A stretch of 64,000 nt of DNA from Faecalicatena contorta. GTDB taxonomy: Bacteria; Bacillota; Clostridia; Lachnospirales; Lachnospiraceae. A program made the translations under genes and the position numbers. Where the stretch lies: assembly GCF_039521745.1 (NCBI RefSeq), contig NZ_BAAACT010000171.1; one strand, written 5' to 3'. The notes beneath the pieces are model-generated. The model searched no databases. It saw nothing but the letters and a program-made list of their open reading frames with translations, and had not been told where the DNA came from. Shown here piece by piece: positions 8,217 to 17,054 of this stretch (its first letter is position 1; every line of letters starts with the position of its first letter).

Positions 8217-9521
8217 TTATCCCTGAACAACATGAAATCTGACAACAAAAGTACACCCGCCCCCCGGCGTATCCTGTACGTCCAGATCCAGCCCCTGGGC
8301 ATTTGCCAGTTCTGCTGCAATGGACAGACCCAGCCCAAAATGTTCTTTGTGGCTGCGGGATCTGTCGCCCCGATAGAAACGGTCAAATATCTGCAGCTTT
8401 TTATCGTCGGGGATACCCACGCCGTAGTCAGTTACTGATACGTACACAGAGCCGCTGCTACAGTCTGCCTTCAACAGAACCTTCGGGCTGGAGCTTTGTT
8501 CCAGTCCATACGCAGCCGCATTATCCAGAAGTATTGTGAATATTTGCAGACAGAGCTGGGGATCAGCCTGGACGTAAGGCAGCGTTTCTTCGGGAAGTTC
8601 CAGCAGCAGCCTGGCGTTTTTTGCAAGGAAGACCGGTTCATACAGTTCCAGTAAATGCAGAAGCAGGTCGTCTATCTCCAGGTTTTGCTTATGCAGGGAC
8701 AGACTTTTGCTGTCTGCAGTTGCAAGAAGCAGCAGGTTTTTGATGAGGGCGCTTCCACGGTCGCATTCGCTTTGAATCACAGCCAGAAGCCGGGGGCTTT
8801 CCCCGGGGGCATCTTGGATGGCTGAGGCATTTGCCTGTATGACGGCCAGAGGCGAGCGCAGTTCATGAGAGGCTGCCGAGACAAAGTCTCTTTGTTTTTC
8901 GTAAGTTTCTTCCAATGGCTGTGTAGAGCGGCGGACAAACCGCCTGCCGCTTAGATACAGCAGGAAGATCCCGAGTAAATCCATCAGCAGGTAAAGCAGC
9001 CCTGTTTTTAGGATACTTCTGCGGTTTTGGGTTTCATCGGATAACAGGATCATTTTCTTATAACCTGACTCTGTACGGATGATCATCACATTACCGAGCC
9101 AGGTATCATAGTGTGCACCCTTAATACGAAAGACAGAACTCTTCAGCAGGTCGGAGGAAATGGGCTGGGAGCCTTCATAGATGCCCTCTTTTTTGGCTTC
9201 AGCAGCCGCACGGTCCAGTAGGGCATCCCGACCGCCGTCCGGCTCCCAGGCGCCAGGAAAAAAGAGCGGGTGCCCATTTTCTTCTATGTATATCAGCAGG
9301 CCGTTCCTCAACTCCATTTCCGCCAGATAAGCGTCTGTAAACTGGGAATCGGTCTGCAGTTTGGATGTCAGAGAGAATAAATTGTTCTGAAATGCAGCCT
9401 CCCGGCGGTTATTCTGGGAAAAGGCAGAAAATAAGAAGGCCATAAAAACAACCAGCGTCAGGATCAAACCCGTTGTCAGGGTATATAAAAAGATAAGGTT
9501 TTGTTTAAATTTATGAAACAT
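8217..9521 (-). CDS. Two-component sensor histidine kinase
   Basis: Membrane sensor kinase of 434 residues. It has TM1 at about residues 9-33, an extracellular sensor region to about 170, TM2 at about 173-191, a HisKA block SAASHELRSPLAV with phospho-acceptor His219, an N box FTILLDNAAAYG, a G1 box DYGVGIPDD and a G2 box FGLGLSIAAE. It lies 129 bases downstream of its response regulator, a wide gap for such a pair. That gap contains an eight-base hairpin GCCGTGCA/TGCACGGC at 9551-9572. The divergent lipoprotein/permease operon is the likely target or signal source. Confidence 0.92.
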   Translation of the reverse strand: MFHKFKQNLIFLYTLTTGLILTLVVFMAFLFSAFSQNNRREAAFQNNLFSLTSKLQTDSQFTDAYLAEMELRNGLLIYIEENGHPLFFPGAWEPDGGRDALLDRAAAEAKKEGIYEGSQPISSDLLKSSVFRIKGAHYDTWLGNVMIIRTESGYKKMILLSDETQNRRSILKTGLLYLLMDLLGIFLLYLSGRRFVRRSTQPLEETYEKQRDFVSAASHELRSPLAVIQANASAIQDAPGESPRLLAVIQSECDRGSALIKNLLLLATADSKSLSLHKQNLEIDDLLLHLLELYEPVFLAKNARLLLELPEETLPYVQADPQLCLQIFTILLDNAAAYGLEQSSSPKVLLKADCSSGSVYVSVTDYGVGIPDDKKLQIFDRFYRGDRSRSHKEHFGLGLSIAAELANAQGLDLDVQDTPGGGCTFVVRFHVVQG

Positions 9522-9650
9522 GATGTGCCTCCAGTGCTGCTATTTTCGGGGCCGTGCATCACGCTGCACGGCATCCGAGCCAATAAAGTGATGGGGCCGG
9601 GCGTCTGGATCCTCGCCACTGGCGGCTTTAAATGAGCCAGATGCGGTTAC

Positions 9651-10322
9651 TTAACCTTCCAGGCGGTAGCCAAGGCCGTGTACGGTAGAAATGGCACTCT
9701 GGCTGTGCAGTGTTTTCAGGTGTTTTCTTAAAAAATAAATATAAGTATCCAGATTGCCGTCCTCCACTGCGGCATCCGAGCCCCACACGCGTGCAAAGAT
9801 CTGTTCCCTTGCAAGCACCATTTCCGGATTGCGCAGAAAGTATTCCATCAGCAGCGCTTCCCGTCCGGACAACTGCACTTCTCTTTCCTGGCACCGCAGG
9901 GTACGGCTGTCCGGGGTAAATCTCAGGTCAGAAAAGTGAAGTTCCTGATGCTCCAGAAGCACACCCGGACGGCGGGACAGCGCGCGGATGCGCGCCATCA
10001 GTTCTTCAATTGCATAAGGCTTGACCAGATAATCATCCGCGCCGCAGTCGAGTCCGTCAATCCGGTCGTTTACCGTATCCAGTGCAGTAGTCAGGATAAC
10101 AGGGACGTTTATATGGTTCTGCCGGATAGAACGCAGAATGGAGAGACCGTCAATTTCCGGGAGCATCCGGTCCAGCAGAATCAGGTCATAGGAATTCTTC
10201 ATGGCATAGTATAAAGCTTCACTTCCCTTATAACAGCAGTCAGAAGTGTGGTTTCTGGCCTTGAGCTGCAATTGGAGGGCCTGGCTTAATTCTTTATCAT
10301 CTTCCACGATCAGTATATGCAT
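9651..10322 (-). CDS. OmpR/PhoB-type response regulator
   Basis: Receiver plus winged-helix DNA-binding regulator of 223 residues. The receiver has acidic residues at EDD 7-9, phospho-acceptor Asp51 in LILLDRMLPEIDG and Lys in DDYLVKPY. The C-terminal winged helix includes LSGREALLMEYFLRNP, QIFARVWG and YIYFLRKHL. The start at 10322 (MHILIVEDD) follows AGAGG on its strand. It is divergent from the lipoprotein gene at 10490; the intervening 167 bases should contain its binding sites. Confidence 0.93.
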   Translation of the reverse strand: MHILIVEDDKELSQALQLQLKARNHTSDCCYKGSEALYYAMKNSYDLILLDRMLPEIDGLSILRSIRQNHINVPVILTTALDTVNDRIDGLDCGADDYLVKPYAIEELMARIRALSRRPGVLLEHQELHFSDLRFTPDSRTLRCQEREVQLSGREALLMEYFLRNPEMVLAREQIFARVWGSDAAVEDGNLDTYIYFLRKHLKTLHSQSAISTVHGLGYRLEG

Positions 10323-10489
10323 AATAATACCTCTTTTCAAAACATTCTGGTGTATTAAATATAGTATAGCAGATAAATCTCAAAAAAATCTTTAAGAAAT
10401 AATTCCAGGCTTTCAAGATTTTTTGAGATTCTGCCTGTATGATTAAGAGTATTGATAGAGTACTCTGATATAGAAAGGGAGGTACAGCA

Positions 10490-12697
10490 GTGAAAAACAC
10501 AATAAAACAAACACTGGCATTTATACTGGCGCTGGCTCTTACGGCCGGTTTGCTGACAGGGTGCGGCAAAGGAGATACAAAAGATGATAACGCGGGAAAG
10601 GGGCGCTATATAGAAAAGGATATTGAACTGCCTTTTAAAGATGGAGAAGGCGGAATCAGTTTTTCTAAATCCAAAGACGGGAATCCCCTCTTGTTCGGGT
10701 CCAAAGGTTCGGAAGTAAACAGGTACGAATATAAAGATGGAGAATGGAAGGAAACTCCGGTTAAATGGATAGCGGAGTTATACCAGGATCAGCCCCCGTA
10801 TCTGGTTGATATGGAGGAGACAGCGGATGGCACACAGGTACTTTTGAGTGTGAATATGGAGACACAGCAGTTTCAGCTGGCCCGGGGGAAAGAGGGTGGT
10901 GCAGGGGAAGCGCTGGATGCAGCCTATTTAAAGCAGGAGACAGAGTACGGGACGCCTATGGTAGCAGATCTGCTGGTCGATGATGCGGGAAATTATTGGC
11001 TGCAGGATATATACCAGCAGAAAGTTGTGATTCTTTCACCAGATACATTGGAAACTGTCAGCGAGATCCAGACGATCCAGTCGGTCAGCAATTCAGAGAA
11101 GCTAATGGCAAAGGGCAGTGACGGGATGGTGGCAGTGAACACGGAGGAAGGAATCTATACTTTATACGAGAGCGGCAGCCTGGCTGAGAAAGGGACACTG
11201 AAGCAGGAAAATGGCGAACATGGACAGCTTTGCAGCGACGGCAGCAACTGGTATACAGTTTCAGAAGACGGAATCAGCAGAAAACAAAGTGGAAACGACA
11301 TCAGCGAGATTCTGATGGAGGGGAGCATGGGAGCTATGGGCTCGCCTGTAAATAGTCCTGTCTCTGTGGTAATGGGAGATAAAGAAGATTTCTATGTACT
11401 ATACAGTCAGGATAAAGCGGGAACGAACATACTGGAGTATTATGTGTTTGACCCCAGTATTCCTTCTGTGCCGGAGAAAACACTGAAAGTTTTCGGCCTG
11501 TCAGAAAATGATACTGTGCGTCAGGCAATGATTCGATTCCAGAAGAAACATACTGATGTGAAAGTAGAGTTCAATACATCCGGTAAAACGGCAGGTGAGG
11601 TGAGCACAGACGATATCCGCACTTTGAATACGGAACTGCTTGGCGGGAACGGAGCCGATGTGCTGCTGCTTGATGGCCTGCCGGTTGATTCCTATATTGA
11701 AAAGGGAATGCTGGAAGATTTGACAGACCTTGCTGATGACCTGATGGGACAGGATTCTTATCTGGAAGAGATTTTGAAGAATACCGCACAGAGTGGAGGA
11801 AATATTTACGGGATGCCTGTAAAGTTCAAGATACCAATCCTGTTCGGCGACGAAGAGGTAAAAGCAGCCCTGGAATCCATTGATACACTCCAGGCCTATA
11901 TGGATGCCAATCCGGAGGCCTCCGTGTTTGGCGTTGCAGACTATGATTATATCCGTAATTTCCTATTCCAGCTATACCAGGACGAAATTGTGGACCCCGA
12001 CGGTAAAATTGACCAGGCCAGGCTGGTGCAGCTTCTGGAGCTGGAATCGAAAATCAGCGTGAATGCACGGGCTGCGGAATTTGAAGGAGAAGAATACAAC
12101 ACTTCCTATGAATATGCTCCTGGGCCGTTTAACAATATTATGGGCGCGGGTATCATGAAATATGCGGACGCAGTGTCCACGGAAGAGATATCCAGCGTGC
12201 AGAATATGATGCTGCCATACGCCATGATGCGGGAGCTGAACGTGAAACCGTCCGCAGTTCAGAATATGTACAATCCGGTAGGTGTTGTGGGGATTAATGA
12301 GAGCAGCGGTGTGAAAGATCTTGCGGAAGATTTCGTGAAATATTTATTCTCCGAAGAAATACAGTCTGCACAGCTTGATGACGGGTTTCCGGTTATGGAA
12401 AGCGCGATGAAGGGCATGGCCGCCGAGGTGGACAGTGAGTATGCAAATTCATTTTCAATGATGAGCAGCACGAGGATCGGAGATGATACCGTTGAAATAT
12501 CCGCCACATATCCCACGGTAGAGGAAGTGGATCATTTAATGGAGCTTGGCCATTCTCTGACAAAACCGGTAAATCAGGATCGGATCGTATGGAACATTTA
12601 CCAGGAGACAACGGACAAATATCTGGAGGGAAGTATTGATGCCACAAAAGCGGCGGAGACAATCGCGCAGAAGGTGGATACCTATCTCGCAGAATAG
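10490..12697 (+). CDS. Large extracellular solute-binding lipoprotein
   Basis: 735-residue lipoprotein, about 300 residues longer than ordinary carbohydrate-binding receptors. The signal peptide ends LLTGC with lipidated Cys25. Residues about 35-330 are rich in short beta-strand repeats (for example NGEHGQLCSDGSNWYTVSED) and look like a beta-propeller-type sensor. From about 340 (TLKVFGLSENDTVRQAMIRF) onward it matches the family 1 extracellular binding fold (MalE-like). The start is GTG at 10490 behind AGGGAGG. Two permease genes overlap or follow it. The propeller assignment is inference; the ligand is unknown. Confidence 0.8.
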   Translation: MKNTIKQTLAFILALALTAGLLTGCGKGDTKDDNAGKGRYIEKDIELPFKDGEGGISFSKSKDGNPLLFGSKGSEVNRYEYKDGEWKETPVKWIAELYQDQPPYLVDMEETADGTQVLLSVNMETQQFQLARGKEGGAGEALDAAYLKQETEYGTPMVADLLVDDAGNYWLQDIYQQKVVILSPDTLETVSEIQTIQSVSNSEKLMAKGSDGMVAVNTEEGIYTLYESGSLAEKGTLKQENGEHGQLCSDGSNWYTVSEDGISRKQSGNDISEILMEGSMGAMGSPVNSPVSVVMGDKEDFYVLYSQDKAGTNILEYYVFDPSIPSVPEKTLKVFGLSENDTVRQAMIRFQKKHTDVKVEFNTSGKTAGEVSTDDIRTLNTELLGGNGADVLLLDGLPVDSYIEKGMLEDLTDLADDLMGQDSYLEEILKNTAQSGGNIYGMPVKFKIPILFGDEEVKAALESIDTLQAYMDANPEASVFGVADYDYIRNFLFQLYQDEIVDPDGKIDQARLVQLLELESKISVNARAAEFEGEEYNTSYEYAPGPFNNIMGAGIMKYADAVSTEEISSVQNMMLPYAMMRELNVKPSAVQNMYNPVGVVGINESSGVKDLAEDFVKYLFSEEIQSAQLDDGFPVMESAMKGMAAEVDSEYANSFSMMSSTRIGDDTVEISATYPTVEEVDHLMELGHSLTKPVNQDRIVWNIYQETTDKYLEGSIDATKAAETIAQKVDTYLAE

Positions 12698-13562
12698 AAA
12701 AAAAGAAATAAGAACGGCATACCTGTTTCTGCTCCCAAGCCTTTTGGGAGTAGGAGGGTTTGTCTTCCTGCCGTTTCTGGATGTTATTCGCCGGTCTTTT
12801 CTTCAGGCTTCCGGAAAGGGATTTGTTGGAGCTAGGAATTATCAGTCGGTGTTGCTAAACGAGGCGTTTGGAAGGGCAGCGGGAAATACTGCACGGTTTA
12901 TGGTGATCTGTATTCCGCTGCTTCTTTTACTATCACTGTGCACGGCATTGGCGCTTCGGAATACCGGTATGTTTCAAAAAGCGGCAAAGACCGGTGTGCT
13001 TCTGCCTATGGCTATGCCCGTGGCGTCTGTGGCAGTCTGTTTCCAGATGATTTTTGACAGGCATGGCTGGCTCAACCTCCTGCTTCAAAAGTTTGGGGGC
13101 GGGGGACAGGACTGGCTGGCCTCTGATCAGGCATTCTGGGTGCTGACGGCCTGCTATATATGGAAGAACCTGGGATATGATATGGTGCTGTGGCTGGCAG
13201 GCTTGAGCGCCATACCACGGGAACAGTATGAGGCTGCCCAGGTGCAGGGCGCGGGAAGGTGGAGCTGTTTTCGGTATATCACGATGCCACAGATGAAAGA
13301 AACGGTATTCGTGACAGCGCTTTTGTCTTTTATCAATGCATTCCGTGTGTTTCGGGAAGCATATCTGATTGCGGGGGATTATCCCCACGACAGCATATAC
13401 ATGCTGCAGCATTTATTTAATAATTGGTTTACAAATCTGGACATCCAGAAAATGACAGCCGCGGCGGTACTGCTTATGCTGGGAATAGGAGGTGTCTTGG
13501 GTGGTGAGGAATTATGGAGAAATCACAGAGAAAAGCGGGAGGGGCAGCTTGGTCAGTTATAA
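12639..13562 (+). CDS. ABC transporter permease, MalF/UgpA type
   Basis: Integral membrane subunit of 307 residues with six predicted segments, the first at TAYLFLLPSLLGVGGFVFLP. The coupling loop that contacts an ATPase is present: EQYEAAQVQGAGRWSCFRYI, a good EAA motif. The ATG at 12639 has GGAGGG eight bases upstream, so the gene overlaps the end of the lipoprotein gene by 59 bases. It pairs with the MalG-like permease next to it. No ATPase gene is in this operon; a shared MsmK/UgpC-type ATPase elsewhere would be needed. Confidence 0.87.
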   Translation: MPQKRRRQSRRRWIPISQNRKKEIRTAYLFLLPSLLGVGGFVFLPFLDVIRRSFLQASGKGFVGARNYQSVLLNEAFGRAAGNTARFMVICIPLLLLLSLCTALALRNTGMFQKAAKTGVLLPMAMPVASVAVCFQMIFDRHGWLNLLLQKFGGGGQDWLASDQAFWVLTACYIWKNLGYDMVLWLAGLSAIPREQYEAAQVQGAGRWSCFRYITMPQMKETVFVTALLSFINAFRVFREAYLIAGDYPHDSIYMLQHLFNNWFTNLDIQKMTAAAVLLMLGIGGVLGGEELWRNHREKREGQLGQL

Positions 13563-14412
13563 ATCAGCCGCCGGGAGAGGAGCCGTTGTCCGGCTGGGCC
13601 TGATTCTGGTGCTGGTGATCATTCTGCTGCCACTGTTCCTGCTGGTTTCCTACTCTTTCATGGGAGTACAGGAATTGAGAGAACTGTGCGGGCCGGTACT
13701 TTCCGGCCTGGAGGGGATGTCTGGTTTCCGGCTGATCCCGGCTTACCCCACACTGCGTGCATATGTACGGCTCCTGCTTGATTCGCCGGAATTTTTCACG
13801 GCGTTTTGGAACTCGTGTATCCAGACCGGCGGCATACTGGCTGGTCAGCTTCTCACAGCAGTTCCCGCAGCATGGGCATTTGCCAGATTCCGGTTTCCAG
13901 GAAAAGGGGTGCTGTGGTTTCTCTATATGCTTCTGATGGTTCTGCCCTTTCAGGTAACTATGGTGTCCGGCTATCTGGTGCTGAGTTCGGTACATCTGAT
14001 GGATACGCCGACGGCAGTGATTCTGCCGGGGATGTTTTCCACTTTGCCGGTATTCATACTGCGAAAGAGTTTTTCCGCCATACCAGGGGAAATGATTGAG
14101 GCTGCTAAGGTGGATGGCGCGGGTAGCTTGCGGATCTTTCTGCATGTGGGCCTGCCACTTGGAAAAGCTGGAATCTTTGCAATATTGATTCTGGGATTTC
14201 TGGAGAGCTGGAATGCAATCGAGCAGCCGATGACTTATCTCAAGACAAAGGCTTACTGGCCGCTATCGCTGTACCTGCCGCAGATAACAGCCTCAAAGGC
14301 GGCCCTTGCATTTGCTGCGTCTATTATTATGCTGGCGCCGGCGCTGTTATTGTTCTTTTTCGGACAGGATTATCTGGAACAGGGAATTGTTGCATCAGGG
14401 ATTAAGGAGTAG
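13501..14412 (+). CDS. ABC transporter permease, MalG/UgpE type
   Basis: Second importer permease, 303 residues, with transmembrane segments beginning LGLILVLVIILLPLFLLVSY. Its EAA coupling loop is EMIEAAKVDGAGSLRIFLHV. A GTG at 13501 sits eight bases after AGGAGG and is chosen over the GTG at 13492; the gene overlaps the previous one by 62 bases. Overlap in series points to translational coupling of the importer subunits. The 200-residue region before the EAA loop is typical for MalG-like proteins. Confidence 0.87.
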   Translation: MVRNYGEITEKSGRGSLVSYKSAAGRGAVVRLGLILVLVIILLPLFLLVSYSFMGVQELRELCGPVLSGLEGMSGFRLIPAYPTLRAYVRLLLDSPEFFTAFWNSCIQTGGILAGQLLTAVPAAWAFARFRFPGKGVLWFLYMLLMVLPFQVTMVSGYLVLSSVHLMDTPTAVILPGMFSTLPVFILRKSFSAIPGEMIEAAKVDGAGSLRIFLHVGLPLGKAGIFAILILGFLESWNAIEQPMTYLKTKAYWPLSLYLPQITASKAALAFAASIIMLAPALLLFFFGQDYLEQGIVASGIKE

Positions 14413-14419
14413 ATCATAG

Positions 14420-15859
14420 ATGGATAAGAATAAAAAACGGGCCATACGGATTCTGGCAGTATTTCTGGCCGTGATGGCGCTTTGTACCGTAATTTCCAGA
14501 GCCGCTGCATCCATGCTGGTTGCACAGGTCCAGGTGGAGAAAATAAAAAAGGGACGCCTGACTTACACCTGGGAAGGGAAAGGGCAGATCGTACCGGCAC
14601 AGGAGACAAAACTTTTTCCCTGGCCCCAACAGCAGGTCGAGAGTGCCGCAAAGGAAGGCAGTACGGTAAAAGCAGGAGAATGTCTGGTACAGTTCAGGGA
14701 GGAATATCTCCAAAAAACCATTGACAAGCAACAGGCCGAAGTAGAGAGGCTGCGCCTGCAGAGGGAACAGCAGCAGGTTAGCGCCCGCGGGAGTGAAAGA
14801 GTATCCTCGGCTGCGGGGGCGGCCCTGACGCTGCAGTCTGCGCAGAACAGACTGGCAGAGGCAGAACAGAAGGCGGCAGAGGCACAGGCTGCATACGACG
14901 GGGCAGAAGCCGGCGGACCGGGGGAAGAGGAGACCGCCGGACAGCCTGATACGGAAGAAGACCCAGGAATCCAGGAACAAAAACAGGCGCTTTACCAGGC
15001 GCTCCAGAGTGCACAGGCAGAAGTACAGTCTGCGAATCAGGCTCTGGAGGATGCCCAGAATGCCTATGACCTGGCATGCCGGGAAGATGCCGCCCAGGAG
15101 GCAAATGATGCCAATGCCCGGGAAGCGGCCGAGCTGGGGGTACAGGACCTGAACGTTCAGACAGAGCAGGCGGAGAGAGAGCTTCAAAAGCTCCGTGAGT
15201 ATCAGGCAGCCGGAGGAAAAATCTGTGCGGAGCAGGACTGTGTGGTACTGCGGTCTGGAATTCAGGAAGGCGCCGTTACCACCGGATCGGAGATACTGGT
15301 TCTGGGAAACGGAGGCTGGAGGCTGCGTGGAAGTGTAAGCGGGGAAGATAAAGAGCAGTTATCGGCAGGGAAAGAAGTAGAGATTACGCTGCCATCTTCT
15401 GAAAAGCGCATCTTAAAAATCGAGTCTGTCGAAAATGCGGATAGCAGCCAAAGCAAGGAAGAGGGACAGAGCCAGGGCGAAGGGCAAACCGGCAGCGGTG
15501 CGTCCGGTGAAGCAGGAACATTCTGGTATGCGCCGCTTCCAGAAAGAGTCGAGGACGTTTATAACAAGGCATTTACCTGGACGGCAAAGACCGAGTCCCA
15601 GGAGGAATATGAGCAGATGATACCGCTGAGTGCGCTGCACGAAGGCACTGACGGTACGTACTGCCTGATTCTTACTGAAAGCTCCGGAATGCTGGGGACG
15701 GTACAGAGCGCCAAAAGAGTTCCTGTAAATGTACTGGAAAAGGACAGCCAGAACGCCGCTGTCATAGCAGAGCTTAGCAGAGAAGACCAGATCATTGTTT
15801 CGTCGGAAAAATATGTGGAAGAAGGTGACCAGGTACGGATAATGGAAAACGCAAACTGA
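14420..15859 (+). CDS. HlyD/MacA-like periplasmic adaptor (membrane fusion) protein
   Basis: 479 residues: one N-terminal membrane anchor (about 8-30), a lipoyl-like half with VESAAKEGSTVKAGECLVQF, a long coiled coil of about 150 residues rich in Q, A and E (near 100-260), then the second lipoyl half and a beta-barrel domain (GNGGWRLRGSVSGEDKEQLS). In Firmicutes such adaptors act with MacB-like ABC exporters. It starts seven bases after the importer permease, and the next gene encodes a membrane protein that could be its partner. An Asp/Glu/Gly-rich insert interrupts the coiled coil. Confidence 0.8.
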   Translation: MDKNKKRAIRILAVFLAVMALCTVISRAAASMLVAQVQVEKIKKGRLTYTWEGKGQIVPAQETKLFPWPQQQVESAAKEGSTVKAGECLVQFREEYLQKTIDKQQAEVERLRLQREQQQVSARGSERVSSAAGAALTLQSAQNRLAEAEQKAAEAQAAYDGAEAGGPGEEETAGQPDTEEDPGIQEQKQALYQALQSAQAEVQSANQALEDAQNAYDLACREDAAQEANDANAREAAELGVQDLNVQTEQAERELQKLREYQAAGGKICAEQDCVVLRSGIQEGAVTTGSEILVLGNGGWRLRGSVSGEDKEQLSAGKEVEITLPSSEKRILKIESVENADSSQSKEEGQSQGEGQTGSGASGEAGTFWYAPLPERVEDVYNKAFTWTAKTESQEEYEQMIPLSALHEGTDGTYCLILTESSGMLGTVQSAKRVPVNVLEKDSQNAAVIAELSREDQIIVSSEKYVEEGDQVRIMENAN

Positions 15860-15870
15860 CATTCTATTTA

Positions 15871-16878
15871 TTGCTTGCCGCGGCGCTGATTCTGGCGGAT
15901 CTGTGGCTGCTCGGCCGCACACAGGCGGCAGAGACTCATTCCGGTTATCTGTCTCTGAGTTACCAGGAGGGAATGATCCCGGAGGAATCCTTTGACCAGC
16001 TGATGGACAGTGCAGAGGCAAAAAAGCTTGCCTCAGCCGCGGTGTGGAAGAATCATGGCCGGAAGGAGATATCCGCAGAGCAGACGGGCAGGAAACAGCA
16101 GGCAGACTGTTTCAGTGTCAAGGGACAGCCGGAGGCAGTGTTTGGAAAAACACTGCAGTCCGGCAGGTATTTTCTGAGCAGTGAAACCGGTGTCTGCCTG
16201 CTGGATCAAAAGACTTCTATAGCCCTGTTTGGGGTCAAAGATGCATCCGGAAATGTAATTCAAACTGGTGGGAAGACCTACCGCATAACCGGAATATTAT
16301 CAGGAGAAGAGGCTGTCTGTATGATTCCTGCGGAAAAGGGAAGCGCATTTGACGGCATTTCTGTCCAAAGAAAACCGGACAGCAAGTCCGTGCAGAATAT
16401 TGTCAGTATGCTGGAAGTATATCTTGGAGGATCCCATAAAGAAGTAATAGACGGGCAGTTCTACTCGGCCACGGCAAAAATCATATTTGCAGTTAGTCTG
16501 GCTATGCTGTGCGCTGCCCTCTGTACTGCCGCTGCGGTATACGCCAGAAAAACCAGGAAACCGGCAGTTCTGTCCAAGTGCCTGGTGGCAGCAGGCTGGA
16601 TCATGCTGCTAGTGATTGTGATTCTGGGAATCATGTTCTCCGGCCTGGGAAGAGACTATCTGCCCACTTACTGGTCGGATTTAGAATTTTTCAGCAGCCT
16701 TTGGAAAACGAAGACAGAGGCCCTCAGACAATTTGCAGCCTTTCAGCAGTTTTGGCCGGAACAGGAGCTGTATAATACTTGGATGCAGGTTATGGGGGGC
16801 GGGGCAGCGGTGACGGGAGCGGCTGCAATTGGAATACTGTATGGAATCGTGGGCTTACGCCAATATAGAACTGGATAG
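15871..16878 (+). CDS. Membrane protein, possibly MacB/FtsX-like permease
   Basis: About 335 residues with an N-terminal hydrophobic segment, an extracytoplasmic domain of roughly 190 residues and three C-terminal hydrophobic segments (starting AKIIFAVSLAMLCAALCTAA). One N-terminal helix, a large external domain and three C-terminal helices match the MacB/FtsX layout, but no family motif is decisive. The start is uncertain. TTG 15871 is the only common start codon after the in-frame stop at 15826, yet the frame upstream reads GKRKLTFY, which would give the positive charge expected before the first helix. It overlaps or nearly abuts the adaptor gene. No ATPase is encoded nearby. Confidence 0.55.
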   Translation: MLAAALILADLWLLGRTQAAETHSGYLSLSYQEGMIPEESFDQLMDSAEAKKLASAAVWKNHGRKEISAEQTGRKQQADCFSVKGQPEAVFGKTLQSGRYFLSSETGVCLLDQKTSIALFGVKDASGNVIQTGGKTYRITGILSGEEAVCMIPAEKGSAFDGISVQRKPDSKSVQNIVSMLEVYLGGSHKEVIDGQFYSATAKIIFAVSLAMLCAALCTAAAVYARKTRKPAVLSKCLVAAGWIMLLVIVILGIMFSGLGRDYLPTYWSDLEFFSSLWKTKTEALRQFAAFQQFWPEQELYNTWMQVMGGGAAVTGAAAIGILYGIVGLRQYRTG

Positions 16879-16905
16879 ATTTGGATAGAAAAGAAAATAT
16901 ATTTT

Positions 16906-16950
16906 AACCGGACAGAAATCCTTTCGGATGACTGTCCGGTTTTGTTTTTT
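16906..16950 (+). terminator. Intrinsic terminator of the lipoprotein/permease/adaptor operon
   Basis: Stem AACCGGACAG / CTGTCCGGTT, further closed inside by ATCC/GGAT, followed by TTTGTTTTTT. A textbook rho-independent terminator 28 bases after the last stop. Confidence 0.92.
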
Positions 16951-17054
16951 TATCATATAAAATATAAAAATACTATGATATAATAAATGTAAAGCAAAAT
17001 TAGCGTAAACAATACTTTTACCAAATAAGACTAATGAGAATAGGAGTGTGGAAG

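Noticed and set aside
14414..15187. Long open frames opposite the adaptor gene and opposite other GC-richer genes
   Set aside because: They are antisense shadows of well-supported genes, rich in Leu, Cys, Pro and Arg, without ribosome sites or recognisable domains.
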